Below are positions 40,961 to 54,736 of a stretch of DNA of 64,000 nt, one piece after another. How positions within the stretch are numbered: the stretch's first letter is position 1; every line of letters starts with the position of its first letter. The notes beneath the pieces were generated by a model. That model ran no database searches. It had not been told where the DNA came from and worked only from the letters and a program-made list of their open reading frames with translations. The DNA is taken from assembly GCA_949752735.1 (NCBI GenBank), contig OX457047.1, positions 10,117,665 through 10,181,664 of the forward strand, written 5' to 3'. This DNA is from Lumbricus terrestris. Lineage: Eukaryota > Annelida > Clitellata > Crassiclitellata > Lumbricidae. The position numbers and the translations under genes are program-made.

Positions 40961-42701
<1,741 letters not shown>

Positions 42702-43951
42702 GGGTGGCCCAGCATAAATGTCCCGACTTTGCACGCGTATAACTTCGCCAATTTTTAACATTTATTTATACTTAATGCATCAAATTGAAGGTATTTCACT
42801 CTAGTATCAGCTCTAAAAATTTGAACCGGTGCTAATTTAGGCTTTAATTATATGCTCATAACAGCGCTAGCTACCATTTTTTGTCATTACTGACGCAATA
42901 TGACGCCGATTCCCCGGGAAATTCTATCGTTCTTTGCAAAAAAGCGCGTATACATAGATATAGACACGATCATTTTGGGTGTTTGTAGGGTCCCTACCAT
43001 GAATATCTTCTCATCGCAAAACCACGTCCTTTCAATTTTGTCAAAAGCCGTGCGCTGCCATGCACTGCCTCAGACGCCTGCCGCTTCTTTGAGTAAGAGT
43101 TGGAGAGCTCGTTGGACTTCTCGTCAACGAATTACTTTAACTTAAGCCCTATATCATCTGATCCAATACGTGATGCAGTGCTTCTAAGACTGCCTGTTTT
43201 GCGCTGAATTTCCCTGGGAGATTTGCATGTAGGGCCTGCCCTAATCATTGTCTTGACTCACTGTAAATTTACGCTGACACACGAGCAATGTTAACGGATG
43301 TGAGCGCCGTGCGACCGATTCCCATGGTTTGCGAGTAGAAAGACCTGTTTTATCAATTTTCCGAAGCAGATAATTCAAGGTAGGCTATTGTTTATTCAAT
43401 CCTCTGTTAGAAAATTCGTTAATTATTTCAAACGAATTAAATACCTTGTAAGTTCGTGAAATTAACCTCATTTATCCAGCGTGATTAGTGACTGCGCGCA
43501 TATATCCTGGCTTTGGGTTTTGATTTCGAATAAAGCATAATTGTTATTTGCGATCTCTACGCTTTTTAAAAACGTTGCCTTATGACATATGATTTTTTAT
43601 CCCCCGGGGATGATTTCACACGATGGGGGATAGAAACGGTTTATCCCCCGGATAGTCTCTACCGGTGTATTCCATCCGGGGGATAGATTGATCCATCCCC
43701 CCGGATAGCTTTAGGGGGGATACTCGGTTTTGTGACACCGGATTGCGTCACAAATGACAGCAAACTATGGTAGCTAGCGCTGTTCTGGGCATATAAAAAT
43801 TAATAAAGTCTAAAATAGTATCAATCCAATTTTTTCAGTGGACATACTAGAGTGAAATACCTTAAATTTGATGCATTAAGTATAAATAAATATTAAAAAT
43901 TGGCGAAGCTATACGCGTGCAAAGTCGGAACATTTATGCCGGTCCACCCTG
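42702..43951. mobile_element. 1.25-kb element with ~200-bp terminal inverted repeats
   Basis: CAGGGTGGCCCAGCATAAAT at the left is mirrored by ATTTATGCCGGTCCACCCTG at the right, with GACTTTGCACGCGTATA-x-CTTCGCCAATTTTTAA and later segments also paired. The inverted repeats run about 42702-42905 and 43745-43951. The CAGGGTGG start resembles mariner-type ends, but no clear TA duplication is present on the left. Another MITE lies inside at 43596-43740. Confidence 0.83.
43596..43740. mobile_element. Partial CCGGTGTCA-type MITE
   Basis: Right half of the MITE family seen at 303 and 28598: the CCCCCGGATAG blocks, then GGGGGGATACTCGGTTTTG and TGACACCGG. The left terminal repeat is missing. It sits just inside the right inverted repeat of the long-TIR element. 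Confidence 0.8.
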
Positions 43952-44370
43952 TATTTATAATTGGTAATATTGAGGATACAACTCATAAATATGCTGATTA
44001 CGGTGATCGATCAATCTTCGTCTCCGTCGGAAATTCGATATTTTGACGGAACAATTAGCGGACGTGTTGTTATATACACGGAAAACTTAACGAAAGCAGC
44101 AACGTTTGAGTAAGGATATATAGGTTCCCCATTCCGGTCCTTTCTCTCTACATTGCCAGGGTCAAGGGCTACGCACAAGATTTCTATTCAAATTTCGAAG
44201 ATATTGCAAATGTGAATGACGGTAAACACGCTGAAGCTCAGAGCACAAACTACTGGAAGCTTGTTAGGAATTGTGAAAGGTTCCAGACATAAGTTCGCAT
44301 TTGCAGATAACTGAGTTTGCTAAGCAGTTCTTATAAGGAAATAATATTATCATCATTATACATACGCATT
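43952..44370. other. Spacer, nothing recognised
   Basis: Unique-looking sequence without conserved frames. Confidence 0.4.
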
Positions 44371-44690
44371 CAACATATATATTTATATATATATATATTA
44401 TATATAAATACATATATCCATGCATACACACATCCATACGCACATACATACATACTTACAGGTCTTACATACTTACAAGTCTTACATACACAACATGCAT
44501 ACATACATAAATATATACATATATACATACATACATACATACATACTTACATACATATATACATACCTACATACATGCATACACACAAACATGCACGCAT
44601 ACATTTCTGTAAACTGATTGGCAATGTTGCACGCTTCGGAGTGCCCGCGGATAGTTTAAGTGCTTACTATGTATGTATGTATGTATTGCA
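44371..44690. repeat. TA and CATA microsatellite cluster
   Basis: (TA)n at about 44376-44405, then imperfect CATA repeats to about 44600, and GTAT repeats near 44672. All long frames here are low-complexity. Confidence 0.9.
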
Positions 44691-45228
44691 TTTGTATATC
44701 TATTCAAACAGGTGGTGCTTCTTACCATTTGACCTTTGAACCAGGCGCTGACTTCCGGACATGCGCAGTGATATATTTAGATTTTCGACGCCGCGTTGTC
44801 GTGCGTTTATCTTAATCCTATTTGGCGCGCAATCAGTGAGGCATCAGATGATTGGTTGGTGAAAAGGACAATCGCATTGGATATACGTCTAGTTCGCTGT
44901 TTTATCGGATGAACAATGCGCTATCCGAACAATGTGCTGTTCTGTATCGACATTGTTCTCGGTCTGGCACTGTGGATTTGCGTGAGATGGAGATTTGAAT
45001 GGAGAGATAGATGGATGTGGATGGGCAACGATGATGAGCTTGACGTAAGTAGGACGGACAACACTCTGATGACCAGAAAGCGGCACGTTTTTTTGCACCA
45101 ATGAATAGTGAGTCCATTGACAGAAGGAAGTAGAGAAGGTGGAAGAAAGGAAGGGAGGTGGGAAGAAAAAAGTGAAGAAAATAGTGATGGAAGAAAGTAG
45201 AACTAGAAAGAGAAAGGATGGTATACAA

Positions 45229-45257
45229 CGGACGGACGGACGGACGGACGGACGGAA
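45229..45257. repeat. (GGAC)n microsatellite
   Basis: Seven GGAC units within a purine-rich region. Confidence 0.92.
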
Positions 45258-45418
45258 GGATGGAAAAAATTAGAGAAGGATACAAATCATGGAAGGCGTA
45301 AATGACGGATGGCGCGGAAAGACGGAAGACGGAAGGACGAAACGAATACGGAAGGAACAATGGAAGCATACCAGATGTAAGGGAATGAAAGAAGAAGAGA
45401 TAAAGGCAGATATGAAAG

Positions 45419-45758
45419 CAGGGGCGGAGACCTAGGGGAGACAGGGGGGACGGTCCCCCCCAATGAAAGTGTTGGGGGGCACGGCCCATGCATTTGTCCC
45501 CCCCAATGTTTGAGCGTCAAGACTTTTTTGGGCGGCAAAAATAAAAAAAATTCGTCGAGATTTGGCTGGATGACAAAAAGGTCATCATTTTTTTGGCGGC
45601 GAAAATAGAAAATTTCGTCGAGATTTGGCCGGATGACTAAAAAAAGGTCATCAACTTTTTTGGCGGCGAAAATGAAATATTTTTGGCCGTCAGAAATTTT
45701 TCGGGAAATCTCGCGTCTTTCCGTCCCCCCCAATTCTCGGCCCAGGTCTCCGCCTATG
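45419..45758. mobile_element. 340-bp hAT-type MITE
   Basis: Ends CAGGGGCGGAGACCT and, reverse-complemented, CATAGGCGGAGACCT, flanked by the perfect 8-bp duplication TATGAAAG (45411-45418 and 45759-45766). GGGGGGAC/GTCCCCCC lies just inside both ends. The centre holds 2-3 copies of a ~74-base unit with TTCGTCGAGATTTGGC and GGATGAC-x-AAAAAGGTCATC. Confidence 0.93.
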
Positions 45759-45834
45759 TATGAAAGAAGAAGAGAAGGAAGAAATTAGGAAGTGGATAAT
45801 GAAGGAAAAAATGGCAGAGATAGAGATGAATGAC

Positions 45835-45840
45835 GCACAC

Positions 45841-45878
<38 letters not shown>
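45835..45878. repeat. (CA)n microsatellite
   Basis: About 20 CA repeats with one CG interruption. Confidence 0.95.
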
Positions 45879-45879
<1 letters not shown>

Positions 45880-46447
45880 TAAATATGCGTATATATACAA
45901 ATGCAGTAAATTGTACGCTGTGTCCTAATTAAAAGTAGACCCATACAAAAAGTGCCATAACTCGGTCAAAACTTTTAGCATAAAGTCTGAAAATGTTAAA
46001 AACAACAGTAGCCATAATAATATTATTACCACCAATTCCTATAGCGCCGCTGTTTGATGAACAAACGGCTACGACTCTTCAATGATCAGAAGAGCCCTAA
46101 GGAGATCGATTTCGCGAATACGGGAACGATAAGCTTACACGTGCTCCTCCAGTAGGTCCTAATGGTCCTATATACGTTCCAGATTTTGATAGTCAGCTGA
46201 ATTGAAATCTGCATGACTGTTGGGTGTCTCGCAGGACAGGAGGACAATGGTCTCAAGTAGACCTAGTATACGTCTACAGTCGTGTGTCCGTGAAGAAGGA
46301 GATCATTTTGAACACCGACTGCAGCTGAACTTCACCACATTTTTTACTTTTAAGTGTCGGAATTTTTTTTATTTGGTACTGCATCTCAAACGATCATAAA
46401 CTTGACAAACTGACCACCTTTTCCAAAACGGCATTAGGATTTTGTGG

Positions 46448-46699
46448 CAGTGGCGTAGACAAGGGGTTTCGGGGGTTAAACCCCTTCCATTGGCTAAGGA
46501 AAAAGTTTTTAAAAGGTTATTTATCCAATTAAATAAGAAAAACAAAACAATTGTTTGTAGTAACCATTATTTTTGTCACTTTATTCCCTTTGTTACTTTA
46601 TTCCCTTTTTATTTACTGTAATACTGTCGGGTTGGTGTCAGGAAGGGCACCCGCCATGTCATAGCCCCCCTTCATCATAAATTCCTGGCTACGCCACTG
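46448..46699. mobile_element. 252-bp hAT-type MITE, older
   Basis: CAGTGGCGTAG at the left and CTACGCCACTG at the right. GGGGTTTCGGGGGTTAAACC follows the left end. The expected 8-bp duplication is degraded (TTTTGTGG against GTTGGTGC, 5 of 8). Shares its terminal words with the outer hAT at 57471-61826. Confidence 0.78.
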
Positions 46700-48230
46700 G
46701 TTGGTGCTAATATGGTTACTGTTGTTTTTAAAATTTCAAGCTTAATTTAATATGTGCTAATTGAGTTCGTTGTGTGTTGAAAAGACGAAGTAATTGTAGA
46801 CGATCTCAGACTGTTTTGATATGAATTGATAGCCATGCACAGACAATAACAGTGATGTTGATCATAGAAACAGAGAGCATAAAGTTCTACTGAGTGAAAG
46901 GCGTTGTAAGTCGAGACAAAACAAGAGGCATGCAGTTAGTTAGGCAGCGGTAGAAATATTGGAAGCATGCACACACTATCATGATTCAAAGTCTCTGCTA
47001 CAGAAACGTGCTATGCTCTTTGCCATTCGAAAGACATAGGCTAATTGAAAAATTACTGGATGAGTTGAATATTTTCTGTCACAATCAGACGGTTTTGTCC
47101 AAGCTGAAAACCACGACCAAACTGTAGGCCCTACAGTTTTTGAGTGCGATGAAAAAGCTTTGAAAAAAGAGTGGCGGCGCTGCAGAGGCGTCCAGGGGCT
47201 AGTGCCCCAACTGACTATGTGACCTCCCCGCTGCCTCCAAATTCGTGCCCAATTGGCTATAGTCGCTATAATATATTATAAAATCCGATACTAATTTTTG
47301 TATTTTCAAAGGTAGCTTATGGCTAACTGCATGATGCAGGAAGAAATTCGATTTTATGGTATTCTTAGTATTTTCACAAACACAGTCTACTTGCTTGCTT
47401 CGAATCTTAATTATTTTTACTGAATTGAAGCAATTAGGCCTACGCTCGGTTATCCTTTCTGTCAGGAGATTGAGATAACTGTAAGCAAATATCGACTCGT
47501 GGGTCGTTGTTTCTCGAGCGCTTGTATTCAAGTTACAGCAGGATTAGCGATTTCTAGAAATGCTTAGCAGGCCTGCAGTCCTTGATCGACAGTGACAAAA
47601 ACATTCAAAGTGAAATCTTGGTAGGTGAAACACTGGCAGATAACGTTGGAGATCTGATAAGTATAATGGAAGATGTTACAGATTTTAATTAACTTTCTGT
47701 CACTGTTGATGAGCGCCACACCTAACACTTAACCAGGAACCTCTGAAAGACTCGAAGACCTACTCAGAAGTCTCCAATATACGAACTGTTGCTTTCAATT
47801 CTTACCAAGCTCGCTGCGTGGTTTTAGAGATCTTACCACGCCAGGTGCAATTTAAACGTCAGCGTCAGAGCTGCTTTACACATTTTGAATAAAATAGACC
47901 GCGCCGTTGCGTATAGTCCCTTCGCTTTGCCCTTCACCTCGTTTAAGCCGATTAGGTCGGCTAAATTCAATTTGTGTCCTTCCGCAGCTTAGCTCGATCT
48001 TCGATCGCAAGACTGTAGTACTCGAGTCGTTCGACTAATCCGTTTAACCGCACGGAGTTAAAATTGCACGACGGACAATAATTTGTGTCAGCCAGAATGA
48101 GCGCCAGTGGGTGGCATATCGAACAGCGTCGGTCGGATGAAGGGAGGGAGAAGCATAGAATGGCGCATGGTGGAAGCCAGAGACAGAGGCAGGGAAGAGC
48201 CAAGGACGGAGAGACGGCTGATCAGACTGA
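46700..48230. other. Spacer, no gene recognised
   Basis: A possible lone hAT-like end (CAGAGGCGTCCAGGGG near 47182) lacks a partner. Otherwise nothing supportable on either strand. Confidence 0.4.
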
Positions 48231-48231
48231 G

Positions 48232-48630
<399 letters not shown>

Positions 48631-49039
48631 AGAGCCAGAGAGTGCAGAGGAGGAACGTACAAAGGGAGTGAGATATGGACGAAAGAAGAAAGGCACGAAC
48701 AGACGGCTGGAATGACGGATAGATGGAGGTTCTGACGGCAAGGTAACGCCTTTGATGACGTGGTCATTGTAGGCCAATGTAGGGCTACAGACAGCACGAA
48801 AAGAGACTGTTATGAAAATATGCAGTATGAGAATGGTAGAGAAAATAGATGAGGGTTTAGACGTTGATTTATGTGCAGTTGGGGTATGCAATGGGATTTA
48901 CAATGGGGTACTAAAAATACTAGGGTGTGCTGAATCCCTTCAACTTCTTGACTGAAAATATGTGTGGGTGGAGGTGCGTGAAATGGGAATGCATTACATT
49001 GCAACGACCCGAATATTATTGATTTAAACATAAAATTTG

Positions 49040-49690
49040 ATCTGATCTCTTTCTAATTCCGTCTAATCTAATCCAGATCACTAAATTACAACCCAATCTG
49101 GAAACGAATCTAATGTAATCTAAATCAGTCTAATCCAATAAAAATTATTGTCTATTCTATTCCATTCTCAGCTAATCTATAGTCTTATGGAATCCAATCT
49201 TACACAGTTTCATCTAAACTTAGCTACTCTAACCAAGTCTTATATAGCCAAGTCTAATATAATCCAGAGTCATCTAACACAACCTAATCAAAGAACAATT
49301 CTTGTCTAATCTAGTCTCATGGAATCCAGTTTTGTCTAGCCAAGACTAATCTAATCAAATCTAATCTTTCACAATTTAATTTAATCCAGTCCATTCAAAT
49401 CAAATCAAATCCGTTCCAATCCAGTCTAATCAAATCAAATTTGTTCTACTCCGGTCCAATTAAATCAAATTTGTTCTAATTCAGTCCAATTAAATCAAAT
49501 TTGTTCTAATTCAGTTCAATCAAATCAAATTTGGTCTAATCCAGGCTAATCAAATCCAGCTAAATCTGATATGATCCAAATTTTTCCAGTCCAATCTAAA
49601 CCCGTGTAGTTTAATCCAGTCCAATCTCGTCCATTCTTATCTAACCCTGTCTTATGTAATCCAGTCCAATTCAAATTCCGTCACTCAAAT
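49040..49690. repeat. Degenerate CTAAT/CCAAT pentamer array
   Basis: About 650 bases consist mostly of TCTAATC, TCCAATC and CCAGTC words at a loose five-base period, with a better-kept sub-block (CAAATCAAATTTGTTCTAAT, ~30-base period) near 49430-49530. Confidence 0.75.
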
Positions 49691-49849
49691 TTGCACTCAG
49701 TCTCCGCGTTCTTTCCATAACAGCAATGTAACCAGATGGAAATGGAAAAGCTTAGGATGAATGAATGCGATTCTAGATCCGGGCGAAATATTAGAGCTGC
49801 ATGAATGAGAGAGCGAGAAAGCCTCATCCACCAAATAACCAGCGGTGCA

Positions 49850-50160
49850 TTTACTCACACACGCACACCCCTACCCTCCCCCCACACACACACAAACACA
49901 CGCACACGCTAACGAGAAAAACACAAAGCCCCCAAGAAACAAGCACGCATGAGCAGATTTATACCAAAGCAGAAACAGAGACAAAAGCACGCACGAACGC
50001 ACAACCGGACAAACATGCAAGCACACATACAAACCTATAATGCATTCACATAGAAGCGTGCACAGGCACACAAACACGCGCACAAACACACATGCAAGCA
50101 CGGACCAACGCAGAAAATCACAAACATACGCGGCTATACATGCACAAGCACACGCGGAGA
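49850..50160. repeat. CA-rich degenerate microsatellite
   Basis: CACACACGCACA, AACACACA and related words, interrupted throughout. Confidence 0.75.
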
Positions 50161-50339
50161 CCAATAATTGATTAAGTCGCTCGTTGAGGAATAAAGCGTG
50201 ACAACATTATTGCTTTTGTCACAGTTGAAATTTGTTGTAAGAAATCACGAGAATTGCGTCATTAGAGATCACTCGGAAATTCAATATTAAACAACCATTT
50301 TTACCATCTGAAAATGACTGTCAGTCTTAAAAGCATGAT

Positions 50340-50780
50340 GCATGCAGAACGTAACGGTAACACACAGCACAATGCATAAAATTATGCAGAACGTAACGGT
50401 AACACACAGCACAATGCATAAAATTATGCAGAACGTAACGGTAACACACAGCACAATGCATAAAATTATGGTAGCGTTGAAACAGCGGAATTAAAAGGTA
50501 GCGGCTAGTCTACACACTATATAGCCGACTGCAAAAGAGTGACGATAGCACAGAGTATACATGGTAACTCGGTGTAATGTGGAAGGTATGGGCCGTATGG
50601 CATCATGATGGCGAAACAGCTTTGCGTTGAAGGCAATGGTAAGACAGCATACTAGAAAAGGTAACGATAACACAACACACATGGTGCAGAAGACGGTAAC
50701 GCTGACACAGCGTAAACTGCGTAATGCGTATAAGTAACGGTAACACAGCATGATGTAGAATGTAACGGCAAAACGGTCAG
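50340..50780. repeat. 42-bp minisatellite, three fresh copies with decayed copies downstream
   Basis: GCAGAACGTAACGGTAACAC begins at 50344, 50386 and 50428, period 42. From 50470 to 50780 the words GTAACGGTAACACAGC and GGTAACG-TAACACA continue irregularly, as if older copies of the same array had drifted. Confidence 0.85.
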
Positions 50781-51889
50781 TTAAGAGACGATGCGTGCAC
50801 ATGAGAGGCGCTGAGGGCAATAAAGTTTCTACAGAAGTCCATTTAGCAACTCCTCTGATCCTCGGACTGAAAGATAAGCTGAATTGGACTCATAAGCTTA
50901 TAAGTAATTCATATTCAGTACAGCCTTGAACCTAAGACATTACCTCAGTTACCGTTAGGCTACCTTCACAACCACGACCACATCAAGACTCAAGACTCAA
51001 AAGCTATGCGCAATTTAAGAGGTTCCTGCAGATGGCCGTATTATGAATAATACAGTTCATCATAAAATAACCATTTCCCTTTGAGTCGCAATTAGCTAGC
51101 CTTAAACCATCGGAAAAAGTTTTTCGCATTTTGTGAAAAATCTCGTTTTGGTGGGTTTTTTAAATTTTGCATCTCGTTTTTTAGTTGTTTTTTTATTATT
51201 ATGCAACCTTGCTTAGTTATTCAACTGTCCAAAATTATTTTCTTTAATTGATTTTCATTTGAAATTACATGTACTTACATTGTCTCCATACTTTCAAGGA
51301 TTCGGCTAATCTACGTCGCTATTTGACAGTCTTAACGTCATCTTAAATGACACAGAAAAAAAACTTAAATTTATTTGCTTAACTTTGATATCAAATGCCC
51401 ATACAAGAAAAAATTTAAGTAAATTCTTTGGAATAAGTTCATTCTATAGGTTATTCTTACAAAGTGTAACTTTTAATTGTCAATGTTTATGCTGGCAGGG
51501 ACTATGAAGATTGTATATACAATCTAAATCTCGGAATATGCCAATATTTTTAATCTCTCCATTTCTTTTTAAACCAGAGTTATCAGAAATGAAATAATTG
51601 TGTGGATCAATGTTAGCCGATATTTAGGGTTTAGCAATAAAGTTATGTTATTTGCCGATTAAAATTATATTGCGCAAACAAAGTTTTTAATTTTAAAATG
51701 CAGTATGGCCTAAAGTCTACAAGATGCAACAAAGTCAAATAACTTTTTTATAATTTTTTGCCTTTTCTCGTTTTTTTATTCTTGGGAAAAAACGACGTTT
51801 TAACATTTTTGGATTAAAAGAAGCGGTTTACAATATTGACTCTTTATTGAGACGACAAACAAGGGCTCGAAACCTCGAAACCCAAATGC
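50781..51889. other. AT-rich spacer, nothing recognised
   Basis: No conserved frames. T-rich stretches near 51140-51200 and 51740-51790. Confidence 0.4.
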
Positions 51890-52035
51890 AGAGGTAATGG
51901 CACTAAGAGATAAACAGAGACAGACAGAGAGTAAAAAAGAGACATAGACAGAGAGACAAAGACAGCCAGACAGAGAGACAGTGAGAATGACAGAGCGAAA
52001 CACAGACACAGAGAGACAGAGACAGAGCTGCCTGT
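51890..52035. repeat. GACA/GAGA imperfect microsatellite
   Basis: Mixed GACAGAGA units. Confidence 0.85.
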
Positions 52036-52123
52036 GGATGATAGTCGGCCAATGCTTTATAACCGGGTTTACGTCACACCTTTCAAAATCCAATTACAGT
52101 CCTACACGTCGTCAACTTCGCCT

Positions 52124-52177
52124 GACCTAGATACATAATATCCAGACACTGACCTAGATACATAATATCCAGACACT
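52124..52177. repeat. 27-bp perfect tandem duplication
   Basis: GACCTAGATACATAATATCC... starts at 52124 and repeats at 52151. Confidence 0.95.
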
Positions 52178-52330
52178 GACCTGCCCTATAAACAATTCTT
52201 TTCCACATTCCTTCGCACTCATCATCGTAAATCCAACAATACTTCGGTGCAATGCATTCAGGAACTCTTCAAGTGGCTGAATTTCTAACCGGTAGACTTT
52301 TAATAATTGAACAAACAGAGTTCCAATTAT

Positions 52331-52650
52331 TTAGGTAGTACTTCGCACGGACTTGAAATACGAAAACATCCCTATTGCCATCATGACGACAAGCAGCATA
52401 GCTAGTATGCTGAGGATCAGATAGACTGGGGGCGCTCCGTTGTCATGGTGACTACGTCCGGTCTTGTGACCATCACGTGACGGCTTTCTGTGATGAATTA
52501 CAGTCGGCGGCGACTGGTGGAGCGGCGTGACTTGACGGTCACTGGGCGGCGGTGTGCGGGGATCAACGTTGGCCCTTCGATACGACCCCAAGGCGCTGGA
52601 CCGACTAGGACAGGTCCAATCCTCGATGACCTTGTAGTCAGATTTGTTTG
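52331..52650 (-). CDS. Unidentified single-pass membrane protein, last exon
   Basis: Acceptor GGTTCTATTCTTTTCAG precedes 52650, and TAA lies at 52331-52333. The exon encodes about 106 residues: NKSDYKVIEDWTCPSR, a Pro/His/Arg-rich linker (PRTPPPSDRQVTPLHQSPP, HHRKPSRDGHKTG), a hydrophobic segment VYLILSILAMLLVVMMAIGM, and a short tail FSYFKSVRSTT. This looks like the stalk, transmembrane helix and tiny cytosolic tail of a type I protein. Upstream of the acceptor the same frame runs into Met/Ile low complexity from a CAT/ATC microsatellite, which is intronic. No family was recognised, and no upstream exon was found. Confidence 0.6.
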
Positions 52651-52679
52651 CTGAAAAGAATAGAACCATGTGTTTAGTA

Positions 52680-53040
52680 CACGTCATCATTATCGACGTC
52701 GTTGTCATCATTGCAATTATCACCTTTATGATTATTGTCGACATCAGGATCATCATCATCCTCGTCGTCGTTATCATCGTCATCATCATCGTCATTGTGA
52801 CCATTCCCATAATCATAATAACGATCGTCATCATCGTCGTCATCGTCGTCATCGCAATGGCTGTCATTATTATCATCATCATAATCACAATCATCATAAT
52901 CACGATCATCATAATCACAGCATTCTAATCACGATCTTCATCACAATCGTTGTCATCACAACCGTCATAATGTTCTTCATCTTCACTATGACCGCCATTT
53001 TCACCCCATCCATCGTCATCGTCGTCGTCGTCTTTTTTCC
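52680..53040. repeat. ATC/GTC trinucleotide-rich region
   Basis: CATCATCATC, GTCGTC and ATAATC words dominate, producing long artefactual frames on both strands. Confidence 0.88.
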
Positions 53041-53393
53041 AGGCTCTCGATCTATCACTGTCAGAATACTACAACTTGCAGAGTTGGTCAACATGATCTG
53101 TTTACCGACATCCTGTCATAGCATCGTCCTTCCTTCTCCTCGTTTCTCTAGGCTATGCTTCGAAATGGTCGTATTATCGTATAGGCTACCCAGTAGGCTA
53201 TTAGAATTGTGGGAAAATAACTGAGGGTCGGACTATGATCCGCGTGCAGATTGGGTGTGAAAAACAAGATTTACCATTGGACCATGACAAAGACGGCATG
53301 GGATGAACCCATCAAATCCCTCCCGCAATTCTCACCCTGGTTCTACCAGAGAATGGACAGTGACCGAAATCATAGCAGAGTGATCGACGTTTA

Positions 53394-53552
53394 GGGGCCG
53401 TCCATGAATGACGTCACGCAAGTTTGAACGATTTTCCCCTCCCTCGTCACGCGCCAACACAAAATTCATATGAGGTAATCTAGTATATGGAACCGTCACA
53501 CTTCGTCACAAATCTGTCTCCTGGGTGCGCGACCCCATTTATGGACGGTCCC
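53394..53552. mobile_element. 159-bp relative of the GGGGCCGTCCAT MITE
   Basis: Left end GGGGCCGTCCATGAATGACG, right end (reverse complement) GGGACCGTCCATAAATGGGG, with CGTCACGC-type words near the left end and CGTCACA words inside. Internally deleted relative of 21157-21594. Confidence 0.83.
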
Positions 53553-54179
53553 TGACTCCCTTAAGCAACTGAAGAATTTGTAAACATGATACAATGTTTC
53601 TACAAGAGTATAGGTCGAACTACAGCGTATTAGCAGAGTCACAGAGTGCTGTCTATGCATAACATGATCTGTATTTATTCCTAAGGCTATTCCAAAGCGG
53701 ATGCTGAAGCCGGGTAAACATTAAGAGTCGTGCTTAATAGATAGCGAGAGCTTTTAGTTTCAGTCAGTTTCGATGGAAGAGTTGCGATTAGTGCGAATGA
53801 GTTGTAAGTCTAGATGGATGAGCCGACAGCTGTCAATGAACGAAGGTGTGATGCGACATAGTTACCGAGGTGAAGATGGTCCGTCTCGTGCCACTTCCGT
53901 CGCCAAGACGGTATTTGGCAAGAGATATATTCAGAATGTTGAAAATGCTGTCCGGGCGCATTTTCCTATCGCAGTGCTAATGCTGCAAAACTGTGTCATT
54001 GTGTCAACCAATAGAATGCGAGATGCAAATTGCGTGACCTAGTTTGGGTCTCCAAAGTCACAGTTGACAAAATGGCGACGGAATGCATTAGTTTCGAATA
54101 ATAATAGCAGTAGCCTAATAGCAATAATAGCAATAATTCAATATAGATTCAATATAAAATTCTTTTTCTTACCTATAAG
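53553..54179. other. Spacer, nothing recognised
   Basis: The 89-residue plus-strand frame at 53773-54042 shows no domain or splice context. Confidence 0.4.
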
Positions 54180-54535
54180 ATGTTTTTGGGTCAAGCGCCT
54201 CGCTACCTTTGTGATCTTATTAGGAAGCCTTTCTCTGCTACCGTTGGACGTCCTCTCCGCTCTTTAGACCGTCACGATCTTCTTGTACCACGATCTCGGA
54301 CTGCCACAGCCCAACATCGCGCCTTTGCCTCCGTCTGCCCTTTACTGTGGAATGGCGTTCCTCCTATTATTCGTTCCCAGATTTTATCTGGAGGCTTTAC
54401 TTTTTCTGCCCGTTGTCTTAAGACTTTTCTTTTTCCAGGAGTTCTTCGCACTGGGAGCGCCTCTGATTAGGTTGTACTGTGAGAGGCGCTTTATAAATCC
54501 CAAAATAGAATAGAATAGAATAGAATAATTGCACA
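54180..54535 (+). pseudogene. Jockey/CR1-like LINE 3' end
   Basis: Encodes FLGQAPRYLCDLIRKPFSAT, LVPRSRTATAQHRAFASVCP, LLWNGVPP, CLKTFLFPGVLRTGSASD and a stop. Tail: GGGAGCGCCTCTGATTAGG, GAGAGGCGCTTTATAAATCC and (ATAGA)n. Strongly 5'-truncated. Confidence 0.88.
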
Positions 54536-54579
54536 TCGGTTTTAGTTCATTTATTGGCCTCAGGGTTATTCTTACTTCG

Positions 54580-54736
54580 GGCGATAATAATGCTAATAAT
54601 AATATTATTAATAATAATAATGTTTTGCGTTGGCGGATAATTTTTTTAAATCCCGAGAAATCTGATATATCTCGTGTAAGAAATAATAATGATAATAATA
54701 ATAATAATAATAAAAATAAAAATAATAATAATAATT
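54580..54736 (+). pseudogene. Solo 3' terminus of an RLE-type LINE between AAT tracts
   Basis: Between (AAT)n at about 54585-54622 and 54685-54735 lies a ~60-base segment with CCCGAGAAATCTGATATATC and CTCG (54652-54675). This hairpin is similar in form to the 3' UTR hairpins of LINE copies 2 and 4, and is followed by AAGAAAT and AAT repeats. It is best explained as an extremely truncated insertion of the same family. Confidence 0.55.
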
